This document shows, piece by piece, positions 1-7,615 of a stretch of DNA of 64,000 bases. The DNA is from Paenibacillus lupini. GTDB lineage: Bacteria > Bacillota > Bacilli > Paenibacillales > Paenibacillaceae. The position numbers and the translations under genes are program-made. The notes beneath the pieces were generated by a model. The model was not told the DNA's origin and ran no database searches. It worked only from the letters and a program-made list of their open reading frames with translations. The stretch spans positions 558,001-622,000 of the forward strand of contig NZ_JAASRW010000002.1 of NCBI RefSeq assembly GCF_011761355.1, read 5' to 3'. Within the stretch, counting starts at the first letter, position 1; every line of letters begins with the position of its first letter.

Positions 1-2
1 AT

Positions 3-749
3 GAATTCGTCATATTGCGAGATGAGATGGGCTCCTCCAAATCGGCTCTGCTTAAGGTTAGCAATGACGGCGCACGCCTAGAGCCGTTGTTCTTAAGTAA
101 TGATCCGATCTGGGGAATAACAGCTAGGAATGCTCAGCAGCGTATGGCCCTAGAGCTGCTGCTTAACGATGAAATCCCGCTCGTCACTTTAACCGGAAAA
201 GCCGGCACAGGTAAAACGCTTCTGGCGCTTGCTGCTGGTCTATTGAAGGTCGAGGATGAGCATAAATACAAAAAGCTTCTGATTGCCCGCCCGGTTGTGC
301 CAATGGGGAAAGACATCGGTTACTTGCCGGGTGAGAAGGAAGAGAAACTTCGTCCTTGGATGCAGCCGATCTATGATAACCTGGAATATCTGTTTGATAC
401 GAAAAAATCCGGTGATATCGATAAAATATTAATGGGTCTTGGCAGTATCCAGGTCGAAGCACTTACCTATATTCGCGGTCGTTCGATTCCGGGGCAATTC
501 ATCATTATCGATGAGGCGCAAAACTTAACGAAGCATGAAGTGAAGACGATTGTCTCCCGTGTTGGGGAGGGCAGTAAAATCGTGCTCATGGGTGATCCAG
601 AGCAGATTGACCATCCTTATCTCGATGCAGTGAGCAACGGGCTCACACATATCGTGGAGCATTTCAAAAGCGAAGGAATCAGCGGTCATATTACACTGGA
701 AAAAGGCGAGCGCTCCAAGCTCGCCCAGCTCGCAGCAGATCTTCTGTAA
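3..749 (+). CDS. PhoH-family ATPase, C-terminal part (YlaK-like), truncated by window start
   Basis: The reading frame is open to the left edge, so the 5' end lies outside the window and the first in-window TTG (15) is probably not the start. The visible part is a PhoH-type P-loop NTPase: Walker A GKAGTGKT is near codon 65, and a Walker B-like IIIDEAQN and a GDPEQID segment follow. Full YlaK-type proteins are about 440 residues with a PIN ribonuclease domain ahead of the PhoH domain, so about 190 residues including the PIN domain are probably missing (inference). The family is thought to couple ATP hydrolysis to RNA cleavage or unwinding in the cytoplasm. A strong terminator follows at once, so this is the end of a transcription unit. 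The ATPase assignment is very secure; the PIN-PhoH architecture is not visible here. Confidence 0.9.
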   Translation, partial: EFVILRDEMGSSKSALLKVSNDGARLEPLFLSNDPIWGITARNAQQRMALELLLNDEIPLVTLTGKAGTGKTLLALAAGLLKVEDEHKYKKLLIARPVVPMGKDIGYLPGEKEEKLRPWMQPIYDNLEYLFDTKKSGDIDKILMGLGSIQVEALTYIRGRSIPGQFIIIDEAQNLTKHEVKTIVSRVGEGSKIVLMGDPEQIDHPYLDAVSNGLTHIVEHFKSEGISGHITLEKGERSKLAQLAADLL

Positions 750-763
750 TCTTTAAAAATGTA

Positions 764-804
764 GCGGTGCCGGGAAATCCCAGCACCGCTATTTTGCTGT
801 TTTA
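764..804 (+). terminator. Intrinsic terminator of the PhoH-family gene
   Basis: GCGGTGC (764-770) pairs with GCACCGC (783-789) and is followed by a T-rich tail. Confidence 0.85.
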
Positions 805-809
805 AGGCA

Positions 810-876
810 GGTTAATAGGGCGAACGGAGTAATTCATCGGAAGAACATTTAAATTACGGAGCGAGTCACATTAACC
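810..876. other. Imperfect palindrome in the intergenic region
   Basis: GGTTAAT (810-816) is matched by ATTAACC (870-876), with a second inner match between AGTAATT and AAATTAC. It could be an operator, a cruciform or a leader structure. It lies upstream of the candidate promoter of the solute-binding protein gene, so it would not be in that transcript. Confidence 0.4.
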
Positions 877-910
877 TACAGGGCAGGTGGGATCAAAGTC
901 CTAGACTTGT

Positions 911-940
911 TTGGACAACTCTGCATTTTATTGCTATGAT
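911..940 (+). promoter_or_regulatory. Candidate SigA promoter for the solute-binding protein gene
   Basis: TTGGAC (911-916), an 18-base spacer and TATGAT (935-940), with a TGn extension before the -10. It lies 57 bases upstream of the GTG start. Confidence 0.5.
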
Positions 941-996
941 AGGTTTTAATAGAGATACTGCGGGGGCGTAATGATATATCAGAGAGGGAGACGTGT

Positions 997-2277
997 GTGG
1001 CTACAAGGAGATATATGATGATCCTTGCAGGAGCAGTGCTGTTGTCCGTTATTTTGCTTATACCTAATCTGGACCCAAATAAACCGGCCGCTACCGGCAG
1101 CAGCTCCCATGATGCAAATACAGGACCTGTGACTCACGAGCAGGATGATGAGCCTATGGAATCCATTGTTGTAACCGTTTCCATGACATCTGCGGAATTC
1201 GCGAACCTGGAAGAAGCAAGTCAACGCTTTATGCTGAAATATCCGAACATCAGGGTGCTTTTTTCCAATGTTGAATCCAAGGAAGAGGCTTATGTCGCAT
1301 GGAAACAGGAGCTGGAGCTGGGTTCTTCCTCGGATATTATGCTGATGGACAGCGGATGGGTGCGGGAGTTTGCCGTTATGGGCCTGCTTGAGCCTGTTGA
1401 CAGTGTGAACACGGCAAGTACAATTTCCGATCAGCCCACGAAGCTGCTAGCTCCATTGAAGTGGAACAGCTACCTATGGGGTCTTCCTTATGATGCGGAT
1501 CCGGCTGTGCTCGTGTGGAATAAGGCCATGTTATCAGAGCAAAAGTTATCAGCCCCGCCGAAGGACTGGGACAGCTTTATGAATTTGACTGATCATTTGT
1601 CAGCCCCTCAGGAGGCATCCAAACCGCTTGTTTATTTGCCAAGCGATTTTAGCCTGACGACAGCTTGGCTCGATGGCTGGAGCAATTCAGCACAGCGGGG
1701 CACAGGGGCTTTGTTGTTTAGTGAAGAGTCAGCAAGCCGACTGAAGGCGTTGGCTGGTTTGACGATACCTTCTTTTAATCTTAATAATCGTATGTTAGGG
1801 ACAGAGTTGGAGCAGCAACGGATGCTGGCTTCTGTTCTTCCGTGGTCAGAGTATAAAGCACTTCCTAAATCAGAGCAGGACAAGCTGGTTCTTGATAAGG
1901 ATAAATTACGCAACATATGGCTCGGAAGCCGCAGCTTTGTCGTGTCTGCTGCTTCGGAGAAGACGGAAGCCTCATTTAGCTGGATAAAAGAAATGACAAG
2001 TGTAACCGAGCAAGAGCGCAGCTACGAGCGTTTCGGGAAGCTGCCTGCCAAAAACTCCATATACGAAATAAGCGGATATTCGGGCACAACAGCCCAATAT
2101 CCGCCTTCGTGGATGTTACCTTTGTTAAATGAGGAACCAATGGATGAGCCGCCAGCACCAAATTGGCACAGTGAGTGGAAACGCTGGCAAGCTTTGTGGA
2201 AGCTGTATACGTCGGGTGCGACGGACATCACTTCCTTTATCCAATCGATTACAGCTTCACCTTCAAATGAACAATAA
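997..2277 (+). CDS. Extracellular solute-binding protein (ABC importer type), orphan
   Basis: This 426-residue protein has an N-terminal hydrophobic segment (about residues 6-23) followed by a low-complexity linker. After that comes a family-1 solute-binding fold: an opening strand (SIVVTVSMTS), a SSDIMLMDSG segment, and a WGLPYDADPAVLVWNK segment typical of sugar-binding proteins. No lipobox cysteine follows the hydrophobic segment, so it may stay as an N-terminal membrane anchor, which is unusual for a Gram-positive binding protein. GTG 997 is chosen because GGGAG at 986-990 is well spaced. No permease or ATPase gene is adjacent, so the substrate cannot be guessed. Its last 29 bases overlap the convergent gene on the other strand. 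Confidence 0.8.
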   Translation: MATRRYMMILAGAVLLSVILLIPNLDPNKPAATGSSSHDANTGPVTHEQDDEPMESIVVTVSMTSAEFANLEEASQRFMLKYPNIRVLFSNVESKEEAYVAWKQELELGSSSDIMLMDSGWVREFAVMGLLEPVDSVNTASTISDQPTKLLAPLKWNSYLWGLPYDADPAVLVWNKAMLSEQKLSAPPKDWDSFMNLTDHLSAPQEASKPLVYLPSDFSLTTAWLDGWSNSAQRGTGALLFSEESASRLKALAGLTIPSFNLNNRMLGTELEQQRMLASVLPWSEYKALPKSEQDKLVLDKDKLRNIWLGSRSFVVSAASEKTEASFSWIKEMTSVTEQERSYERFGKLPAKNSIYEISGYSGTTAQYPPSWMLPLLNEEPMDEPPAPNWHSEWKRWQALWKLYTSGATDITSFIQSITASPSNEQ

Positions 2278-3349
2278 GTTCGCCATCTTGCATTTCGACT
2301 GATTTTGCTTGGATCAATGCAATAATATCACCTGGATAAAAACCTAGATCAAACTTTTGTTCGAGTGTTTTCCTTGTTGTATCCGGTAATGCAAATCCGT
2401 TAAATAACAATTCATCGACATGGAATACGATGCCGTTCTTTGGTTTCTCTTCTACCGTATAATGGCCGGAAACTGCGATATCCATATTGTCGTGCTTGCC
2501 GGAGGCGGTCACTTTGCCATCTTCAAACCGGAACGAGAAATCATTAAATCTTTCATCCTGTTGCCTTAGAAATGCGTTAAGCGCGTCTTCCGGAATACGA
2601 AGGGTATAATTAAAGCCGTCAATATCGAGATACTGCTTGTTATCCTCGATCCAGTTCGGCAATTTGTTCATGGCTTTGGACAAAGCGCCAAAGTAAAGCT
2701 CAACTTCTTGCAAACCAGCCGTTTCCCAATAATTCGTCAACTCCTGCATAAGCAGGCGAAGCCGATCTGCGTCGGACCGTCCGGCAAGCTCACCATCAAT
2801 TTGCTGCTCCAGCTGTGCGACTCGATCCCGTTGCATCTTTAAACGGTTTTCGATTTCTTCAAGTTCTGTTTTTCTTCCGTCCAGCTTAGTGTACTCTTCT
2901 TTCAAACTCTTATATTCGTCCGTGTAGGAGTCCAGTGTATCCCGGTCCTTCGTGAAAATAATATCGACATAGTCCAGCATAGCAAACAATTCATGTAAGG
3001 AATCAAAGGATAGTATAGCTCGAAGCAGTATGTCACGTTCACCCATATAATAAGCGCGCAGCACCTTACCGGCTTCTTCGCGTTTTTCCTTGATCAACTG
3101 TTCCCTCTCCAGGATACTCTTGTCTGTAATCGACATATCATCTGTAACCTTCTGCTTCTCCGTCTGAATCCGAGCTATTTCTTTGTCAATTTCAACAATA
3201 GACAAGCTTTTCTCAAGAATTTGATTGACCTGTTCGTCCTCCGTCAGTTGAGGCTCCGCCATGACAGGAAGCTTGCATACAGCAAGCATTAGGATAATAA
3301 GAAGGATAAAGACGAATCTGCCTCGAACATAAACGCGATGGAATGCCAC
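2249..3349 (-). CDS. Secreted coiled-coil protein with PcsB/CwlO-like N-terminal region and no hydrolase domain
   Basis: A 366-residue protein with a basic-hydrophobic signal peptide and a likely cleavage after PVMA (residue 31). Residues about 40-210 are heptad-rich. They include a short break (AYYMGERDILLRAILSFDS) that resembles the loop in the coiled-coil domain of PcsB/CwlO-type peptidoglycan hydrolases. In place of a CHAP or NlpC/P60 domain, the C-terminal 120 residues form a beta-rich domain resembling lipid-binding DUF2993/LmeA-like folds. Both resemblances are judged by eye. The start is GTG 3349 with GAGGAGG upstream on the minus strand. It is convergent with, and overlaps, the solute-binding protein gene. 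A role at the cell wall is plausible but unproven. Confidence 0.7.
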   Translation of the reverse strand: MAFHRVYVRGRFVFILLIILMLAVCKLPVMAEPQLTEDEQVNQILEKSLSIVEIDKEIARIQTEKQKVTDDMSITDKSILEREQLIKEKREEAGKVLRAYYMGERDILLRAILSFDSLHELFAMLDYVDIIFTKDRDTLDSYTDEYKSLKEEYTKLDGRKTELEEIENRLKMQRDRVAQLEQQIDGELAGRSDADRLRLLMQELTNYWETAGLQEVELYFGALSKAMNKLPNWIEDNKQYLDIDGFNYTLRIPEDALNAFLRQQDERFNDFSFRFEDGKVTASGKHDNMDIAVSGHYTVEEKPKNGIVFHVDELLFNGFALPDTTRKTLEQKFDLGFYPGDIIALIQAKSVEMQDGELIVHLKVKL

Positions 3350-3442
3350 CAGCCGCCTCCTCTCTCATGTTGCTAGGCCTGTACAGCAATCATTGTATGC
3401 GACAGTTCCATTTATTATATCTTATTGGCAGGGGATGAACAG

Positions 3443-4603
3443 TTGAAAATAGGCAAAAAAACGTTAATTCAACGCATTGCGGATCATATCGCGAGGCAGC
3501 CTGCAGTAGGCTGGGAGCCTGGCAATGAAGCTTCTGCAAATCGACTTCGCTGTATTACGTTTAAACAATATATGAGCATGTGTTTGTATGACGAGAGGGA
3601 TGGTTATTACCGGTCAGGCTCGACTCGTATCGGCAAGCAGGGGGATTTCTACACTAGCTCAGCTGTAGGTATGGTGCTTGCGCATTGTCTGACGTCATCC
3701 TTGTTCCAATATGCAGAGCGGCATATCAGAGATGACAATTTTCAACTTGTTGAGTGGGGGGCAGGCACTGGCAGACTGTCTGTGCAGATTCAGGAGGCAT
3801 GGAAAGCCCGGGCAAAGGGAATTCCTATACTTTGCCATCCTGTGGTAGTGGAGGATCATCCTGGCCATCGTGAAGAGGCTAAGCTGGCTTTGGCACACTA
3901 TGATTTGCCAAAGTTCCTTTCTTCGGAGGAAGCTTTGAGTGCAACTAGCGGACTTTGGCAGGGGAGGCCTACGGTCGTACTGGTCAACGAGCTGCTGGAT
4001 GCCTTCCCGGTCCATCGCGTTACGATGGAGAATGGAGAGTTGGTGGAGCTAGGTGTAGCTGGAAGTGCGGAAGCTGGCTTTTACGAAGTGTATATGCCCT
4101 TGTCCGATGAGCAGATCGCTGCATCGCTGCAAAGTGATGGCATTGGGTTAGCAGAGGGGCAGCAGACTGAGGTGAATCTAGAGGCTGGAGAGTGGCTCAG
4201 TCAGCTCAGTGAACGAATGTCCTCAGGCCGAGTTATCATTATTGATTATGGTCATGAAGCAAAAGAGTATGCAGCAAAGCATCGGATGAAGGGGACTCTT
4301 CTATGTTACTCTGAGCATGTTGCAGCGGATGAGCCATATCTTCGAATAGGGGAGCAGGATATAACAGCGCATGTGCCGTTCACATCGGTCCGTAAGGCCG
4401 CGGAAGAGGCAGGGTGGATGGTTACCTACTTCGATACCCAAAAGCAATTCCTGGTCGATAATGGGGTGCTGGAGCTCCTTCAGAATCATACGGAGACAGA
4501 TCCGTTCGGGGAGACAGCAAGGAAGAACAGGGCTATTCGCCAGCTGCTGCTCAGCGATGGGATGAGCGAGACTTTTAAAGTACTCATATTGGATAAATAT
4601 TAA
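3443..4603 (+). CDS. Class I SAM-dependent methyltransferase, COG1565 (NDUFAF7/MidA family)
   Basis: About 386 residues. The glycine-rich SAM loop EWGAGTGRL is near residue 105. The N-terminal part contains the family hallmark region with YMSMCLYDERDGYY and GDFYTSSAVG. The later VLVNELLDAFPVHR segment matches the ELLDA-P motif of this family. Eukaryotic members methylate an arginine of a respiratory complex I subunit; the bacterial substrate is unknown. TTG 3443 is preferred over the in-frame TTG 3425, because AGGGGAT at 3430-3436 is spaced correctly only for the former. It is a single-gene unit closed by a bidirectional terminator shared with the convergent DUF2626 gene. Confidence 0.85.
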   Translation: MKIGKKTLIQRIADHIARQPAVGWEPGNEASANRLRCITFKQYMSMCLYDERDGYYRSGSTRIGKQGDFYTSSAVGMVLAHCLTSSLFQYAERHIRDDNFQLVEWGAGTGRLSVQIQEAWKARAKGIPILCHPVVVEDHPGHREEAKLALAHYDLPKFLSSEEALSATSGLWQGRPTVVLVNELLDAFPVHRVTMENGELVELGVAGSAEAGFYEVYMPLSDEQIAASLQSDGIGLAEGQQTEVNLEAGEWLSQLSERMSSGRVIIIDYGHEAKEYAAKHRMKGTLLCYSEHVAADEPYLRIGEQDITAHVPFTSVRKAAEEAGWMVTYFDTQKQFLVDNGVLELLQNHTETDPFGETARKNRAIRQLLLSDGMSETFKVLILDKY

Positions 4604-4639
4604 AAAAGGTGCAGCTCCGTTTTGGAGCCGCACCTTTTT
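4602..4639. terminator. Bidirectional terminator between convergent genes
   Basis: AAAAGGTGC and GCTCC arms pair with GGAGC and GCACCTTTT, with A- and T-runs on the two sides. It can serve both the methyltransferase gene and the DUF2626 gene. Confidence 0.85.
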
Positions 4640-4656
4640 GCTGTTTGCATACAATT

Positions 4657-4893
4657 TTAGAATGGATTGCCCATCTTGAAAACGGTCCAATAAGTAAATC
4701 CTGCAAACGAAATGACCATATATCCCCAGAACATGAGTATGTATGTACGTTCGCTAAATTTTAGATAACCCAGGAAAACGAAAGCAATCGCTTGTGCAAA
4801 AAACAGAAGTGCGAATTCAGTCATGTGACCTGCTGTAGCCATCAAGCCGATCACAAGCGTCCAAAAACCGAGTACCCGATACATGCGTGCCAT
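4657..4893 (-). CDS. DUF2626 family small membrane protein (YqgY-like)
   Basis: 78 residues with three hydrophobic segments (about 8-24, 27-43, 52-70). The N-terminus MARMYRVLGFWT matches the strongly conserved opening of the DUF2626 family of Bacillales. No function is established. ATG 4893 is preceded on the minus strand by an AAGGGGGGAT Shine-Dalgarno sequence, and a consensus-like SigA promoter lies about 45 bases further upstream, so the gene is expected to be monocistronic. Confidence 0.8.
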   Translation of the reverse strand: MARMYRVLGFWTLVIGLMATAGHMTEFALLFFAQAIAFVFLGYLKFSERTYILMFWGYMVISFAGFTYWTVFKMGNPF

Positions 4894-4935
4894 TAAACCA
4901 TCCCCCCTTCGTTATGACCCGAATTTCTATTGTAC

Positions 4936-4964
4936 ATTATAACGGTTGATTTTGGCAGTGTAAA
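4936..4964 (-). promoter_or_regulatory. SigA-type promoter of the DUF2626 gene
   Basis: On the minus strand: TTTACA (4964-4959), a 17-base spacer and a perfect TATAAT (4941-4936). Confidence 0.65.
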
Positions 4965-5159
4965 CAAGCAGGCACGAACAAATTCAACTATTTTGTGTAA
5001 AAATGAGCGGTTATGACAACAGTTTGCGCGTTAATCAGATGAATTATGTATGAGCACATTAAAATTTGGTTATACAATTTAGTATCCAATAGATTCTATG
5101 AACTCTACCAAGGGCATAGAGATAAAGTAAGCGCCTTTACGTAAGGAGGTTTTGGTCGC

Positions 5160-5810
5160 ATGACAGCAGTCAGACAAGATGCGTGGAGTCCGGACGATGA
5201 TCTCATTCTCGCCGAAGTTACACTACGCCATATTAGAGAAGGTAGTACCCAGCTTGCGGCGTTCGAAGAGGTAGGAGAACGTATTGGACGGACGTCTGCA
5301 GCTTGCGGATTCCGCTGGAACAGCTGTGTCCGCAAACGTTATGAAGAAGCGATTCAAATCGCCAAGCAACAACGCCAGAAGCGCAATTATTTGAAAAAAC
5401 AGGCGATTGTCGCAACTCCTCATGTCTCTTCTATTGCTGTATTTGATGCAGAAGAAAGAGCCTTTAGTGCTAATGCGGTAACGACGGAAGAAGGTTTATC
5501 CGTTGATTCCATTATTCGTTTTCTTAGACAATTCAAGACCACTTATCAGGATGTAAGTCGTCAAGTGAAGTCTTTCGAGAAAGAACTGAGGGAAAAAGAG
5601 GACGAGATTGAACGATTACGCGATGAAAATGAGAGATTGTCTAAAGAAGTAAACAATGTTCAAACCGATTACCGGGCCGTCAATGATGATTATAAAACAT
5701 TGATTCAAATTATGGACCGGGCACGCCGGCTGGCGGTGTTAACGCATGAAGAGGAAGCAAAGCCTCGGTTTAAAATGGATGCGAACGGCAATTTGGAACG
5801 AATTGAGTAA
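5160..5810 (+). CDS. gerR: RsfA/GerR-family sporulation transcription factor (YlbO-like)
   Basis: 216 residues. Residues about 6-60 form a Myb/SANT-like helix-turn-helix (WSPDDDLILAEVTLRHIREG, then RTSAACGFRWNSCVRKRY), the hallmark of RsfA/YlbO proteins. Residues about 120-180 are a strongly charged leucine-rich coiled coil, probably for oligomerisation. In B. subtilis, GerR (YlbO) is made in the mother cell under SigE and adjusts spore coat genes; RsfA is its prespore paralogue. Position next to panE matches the ylbO-ylbP-ylbQ order of B. subtilis, which favours GerR over RsfA. Start ATG 5160 follows TAAGGAGG. TATACAAT at 5071-5078 resembles a SigE -10 element, but I see no convincing -35. 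Two terminators follow. Confidence 0.82.
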   Translation: MTAVRQDAWSPDDDLILAEVTLRHIREGSTQLAAFEEVGERIGRTSAACGFRWNSCVRKRYEEAIQIAKQQRQKRNYLKKQAIVATPHVSSIAVFDAEERAFSANAVTTEEGLSVDSIIRFLRQFKTTYQDVSRQVKSFEKELREKEDEIERLRDENERLSKEVNNVQTDYRAVNDDYKTLIQIMDRARRLAVLTHEEEAKPRFKMDANGNLERIE

Positions 5811-5817
5811 GTAGATG

Positions 5818-5854
5818 CCCCGCCGGGAAGATAACGGCGGGGTGTTCGCTTTTT
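5818..5854 (+). terminator. Intrinsic terminator after gerR
   Basis: CCCCGCCG (5818-5825) pairs with CGGCGGGG (5835-5842); a T-run follows at about 5850-5854. Confidence 0.85.
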
Positions 5855-5883
5855 CAGCCCCTTTGCGGGATATACAAGATTAG

Positions 5884-5913
5884 GTATGCTATATATACGA
5901 GCATACTTTTTTT
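5884..5913 (+). terminator. Second intrinsic terminator upstream of panE
   Basis: GTATGCT (5884-5890) pairs with AGCATAC (5900-5906), followed by seven T. The panE leader repeat starts directly after it. Confidence 0.75.
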
Positions 5914-6030
5914 ATGCCAAGGCACTGATATGGCCTATTTTAGTGGCAATTCTTTTTAGTTGATGCTTACGAAGTTAAGAATTACCACACCAAGGCCTTG
6001 TTATGGCTTTTGCAGTGATAATTCTTTTTA
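5914..6030 (+). repeat. Leader hairpin element, 1.5 copies, abutting the panE Shine-Dalgarno
   Basis: A truncated copy (about 5914-5958) is followed by a full copy (5963-6030). The full copy starts ATGCTTACGAAG, carries AAGAATTACC, an inner AAGGCC/GGCTTT arm pair, and closes with TAATTCTTTTT directly before AGGAGG. It belongs to the same family as the repeats before rocD (10661-10797) and ileS (41747-42024). Confidence 0.8.
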
Positions 6031-6043
6031 GGAGGACCATTGA

Positions 6044-6979
6044 TTGAAAATACATATAGTTGGAGGCGGAGCCATCGGTCTCCTGCATGCCGGGAAACTC
6101 GCACAGTCAGGGCAGGAAGTTATTGTATGGACCCGAACAGAAACTCAAGCGGAGTTATTGCAGAAAGAAGGCATCAAGCTAGAGGCTCTGGATGGTTCTG
6201 TGAGGAATGCAGCATTGAATAGTCATAGTCTCTCTAATCTAGAGTCCGTGCTGGCAGAAGACCCAGAGGAGCCTGCCTGGATCTTACTCACGGTAAAGCA
6301 AAGTCATATAGATGAGCTGCTTGTTGATCGATTGAAGAGATTGAGCGGGCCGCATACGGCAATGCTCTGCTTGCAGAATGGGATTGGTCACTTGGACAAG
6401 CTGGCACATGCTTTGCCCAAACTCGCACTCTATGCAGGGGTTACTTCTGAAGGTGCGAGACGGATCGAAGAGAACGGAGTGCGGCATACCGGAAAAGGGC
6501 AGCTATGGTTTGGACCTGCAAATTGGGACAAAAAGGACGAAAATCTCCAAAATTTGTTGTTGAATGTCCTGCAATCGGCAGGATTCAGCGTAGGGCTGTC
6601 GAATCAAATGAGAGATCGGATTTACCAAAAGCTGCTTATTAATGCGGTGATTAACCCGCTTACCGCTATTTTTGATATAACGAACGGAGAGCTTCCTCGG
6701 CATCCATCACGAATTAAGCTTATGCAGTCACTGTATCAGGAGACGTCAACCATCTTAACGGCTGATAGCATGATGCTTGCAGGAGATGGCTGGCAGCTTG
6801 TACTGGATGTATGTGAGGCAACTTCAGCGAACGTATCGTCCATGCTGAGTGACGTTCGGTCAGGTCGTGAGACAGAGATTGATTGGATTAACGGCGGAAT
6901 ATCCGCGGTTGCAAAGCGTCACGGAATTCCTTCTCCGTTAAATGATGCCGTAACCGCACTTGTGAAACAATTACAGTAA
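6044..6979 (+). CDS. panE: 2-dehydropantoate 2-reductase (ketopantoate reductase)
   Basis: 311 residues, the usual length for PanE/ApbA. It reduces 2-dehydropantoate to D-pantoate with NADPH in the pantothenate/CoA pathway. The N-terminal Rossmann fold shows GGGAIG at residues 7-12. The C-terminal helical domain carries YQKLLINAVINPLTA with the conserved lysine and asparagines, and a late EIDWINGG segment. It starts at TTG 6044 with AGGAGG eight bases upstream; that AGGAGG is the 3' border of the leader hairpin repeat. Position matches ylbQ of B. subtilis. The two terminators upstream separate it from gerR, so it needs its own promoter, which I cannot place with confidence. Confidence 0.93.
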   Translation: MKIHIVGGGAIGLLHAGKLAQSGQEVIVWTRTETQAELLQKEGIKLEALDGSVRNAALNSHSLSNLESVLAEDPEEPAWILLTVKQSHIDELLVDRLKRLSGPHTAMLCLQNGIGHLDKLAHALPKLALYAGVTSEGARRIEENGVRHTGKGQLWFGPANWDKKDENLQNLLLNVLQSAGFSVGLSNQMRDRIYQKLLINAVINPLTAIFDITNGELPRHPSRIKLMQSLYQETSTILTADSMMLAGDGWQLVLDVCEATSANVSSMLSDVRSGRETEIDWINGGISAVAKRHGIPSPLNDAVTALVKQLQ

Positions 6980-7010
6980 GTAAGGATACATGAGGAAAGG
7001 TGGGGATGAC

Positions 7011-7406
7011 ATGGGATGGTTATGGGATAGTATTAAATACGTCTATGCCTACTTGGCTGTAATACCTGTCATTCCTTTTGCGCTCGTTTATTTCGGGCAT
7101 GGGTTGTTCTCGGAGGACCGGAAGAAAGCGTTGCAATTAGCGATGGACGTGACGACCGCACTGCTTATTGGATGTGTAGCTGTATTATTTGACTCCTTGT
7201 TCAACAGCCACTTTGGGCTGTACGCGATTATTCTCTTCATGCTTCTTGGAGGCGGTATGCTGGGTAATATGCAATTCCGAAAGCGAGGCAGTGTAAATGT
7301 CCGGCGGATTTTCCGGGCGGTGTGGAGACTTGGTTTCTTTACAATGAGTATGGCTTACCTGCTCCTCATGTTTATCGCAATTGGGCAAAAAATCTTCTCC
7401 GCATAA
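7011..7406 (+). CDS. DUF3397 family membrane protein
   Basis: 131 residues, mostly hydrophobic, with about four predicted membrane segments (roughly residues 10-30, 42-62, 66-86, 105-127). It sits between panE and bshC, which is the usual place for DUF3397 genes in Bacillales. Function is unknown. ATG 7011 is favoured over ATG 6990 because GGTGGGG lies just before it at a normal distance. It is only 31 bases behind panE, so the two are probably cotranscribed. Confidence 0.75.
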   Translation: MGWLWDSIKYVYAYLAVIPVIPFALVYFGHGLFSEDRKKALQLAMDVTTALLIGCVAVLFDSLFNSHFGLYAIILFMLLGGGMLGNMQFRKRGSVNVRRIFRAVWRLGFFTMSMAYLLLMFIAIGQKIFSA

Positions 7407-7440
7407 CTTATAACAGTAGTGAAAGAATAGAGCGAAAGAG

Positions 7441-7519
7441 CAGCCTTTCAAGCTGAATGATGGCCTGTAGCGCATACGCAAGGGGACATTATTCTTGCAA
7501 AAAGGCTGTTTTTCTTTTT
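7441..7519 (+). terminator. Possible terminator with a long loop, upstream of bshC
   Basis: CAGCCTTT (7441-7448) pairs with AAAGGCTG (7501-7508), followed by TTTTTCTTTTT. The loop is unusually long, so it may be a structured leader instead. Confidence 0.5.
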
Positions 7520-7551
7520 GACGCGCGGCTTATCCTTTGTGTACAATCAAA

Positions 7552-7579
7552 TTGTTGCATGATTGATTACAGTTATACA
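7552..7579 (+). promoter_or_regulatory. Candidate promoter of bshC
   Basis: TTGTTG (7552-7557), a 16-base spacer and TATACA (7574-7579). A CAATCA/TGATTG dyad overlaps the -35 area. Confidence 0.42.
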
Positions 7580-7615
7580 AAATATAAGATTGATTTAGGA
7601 GGAACTGGCTGCGCT

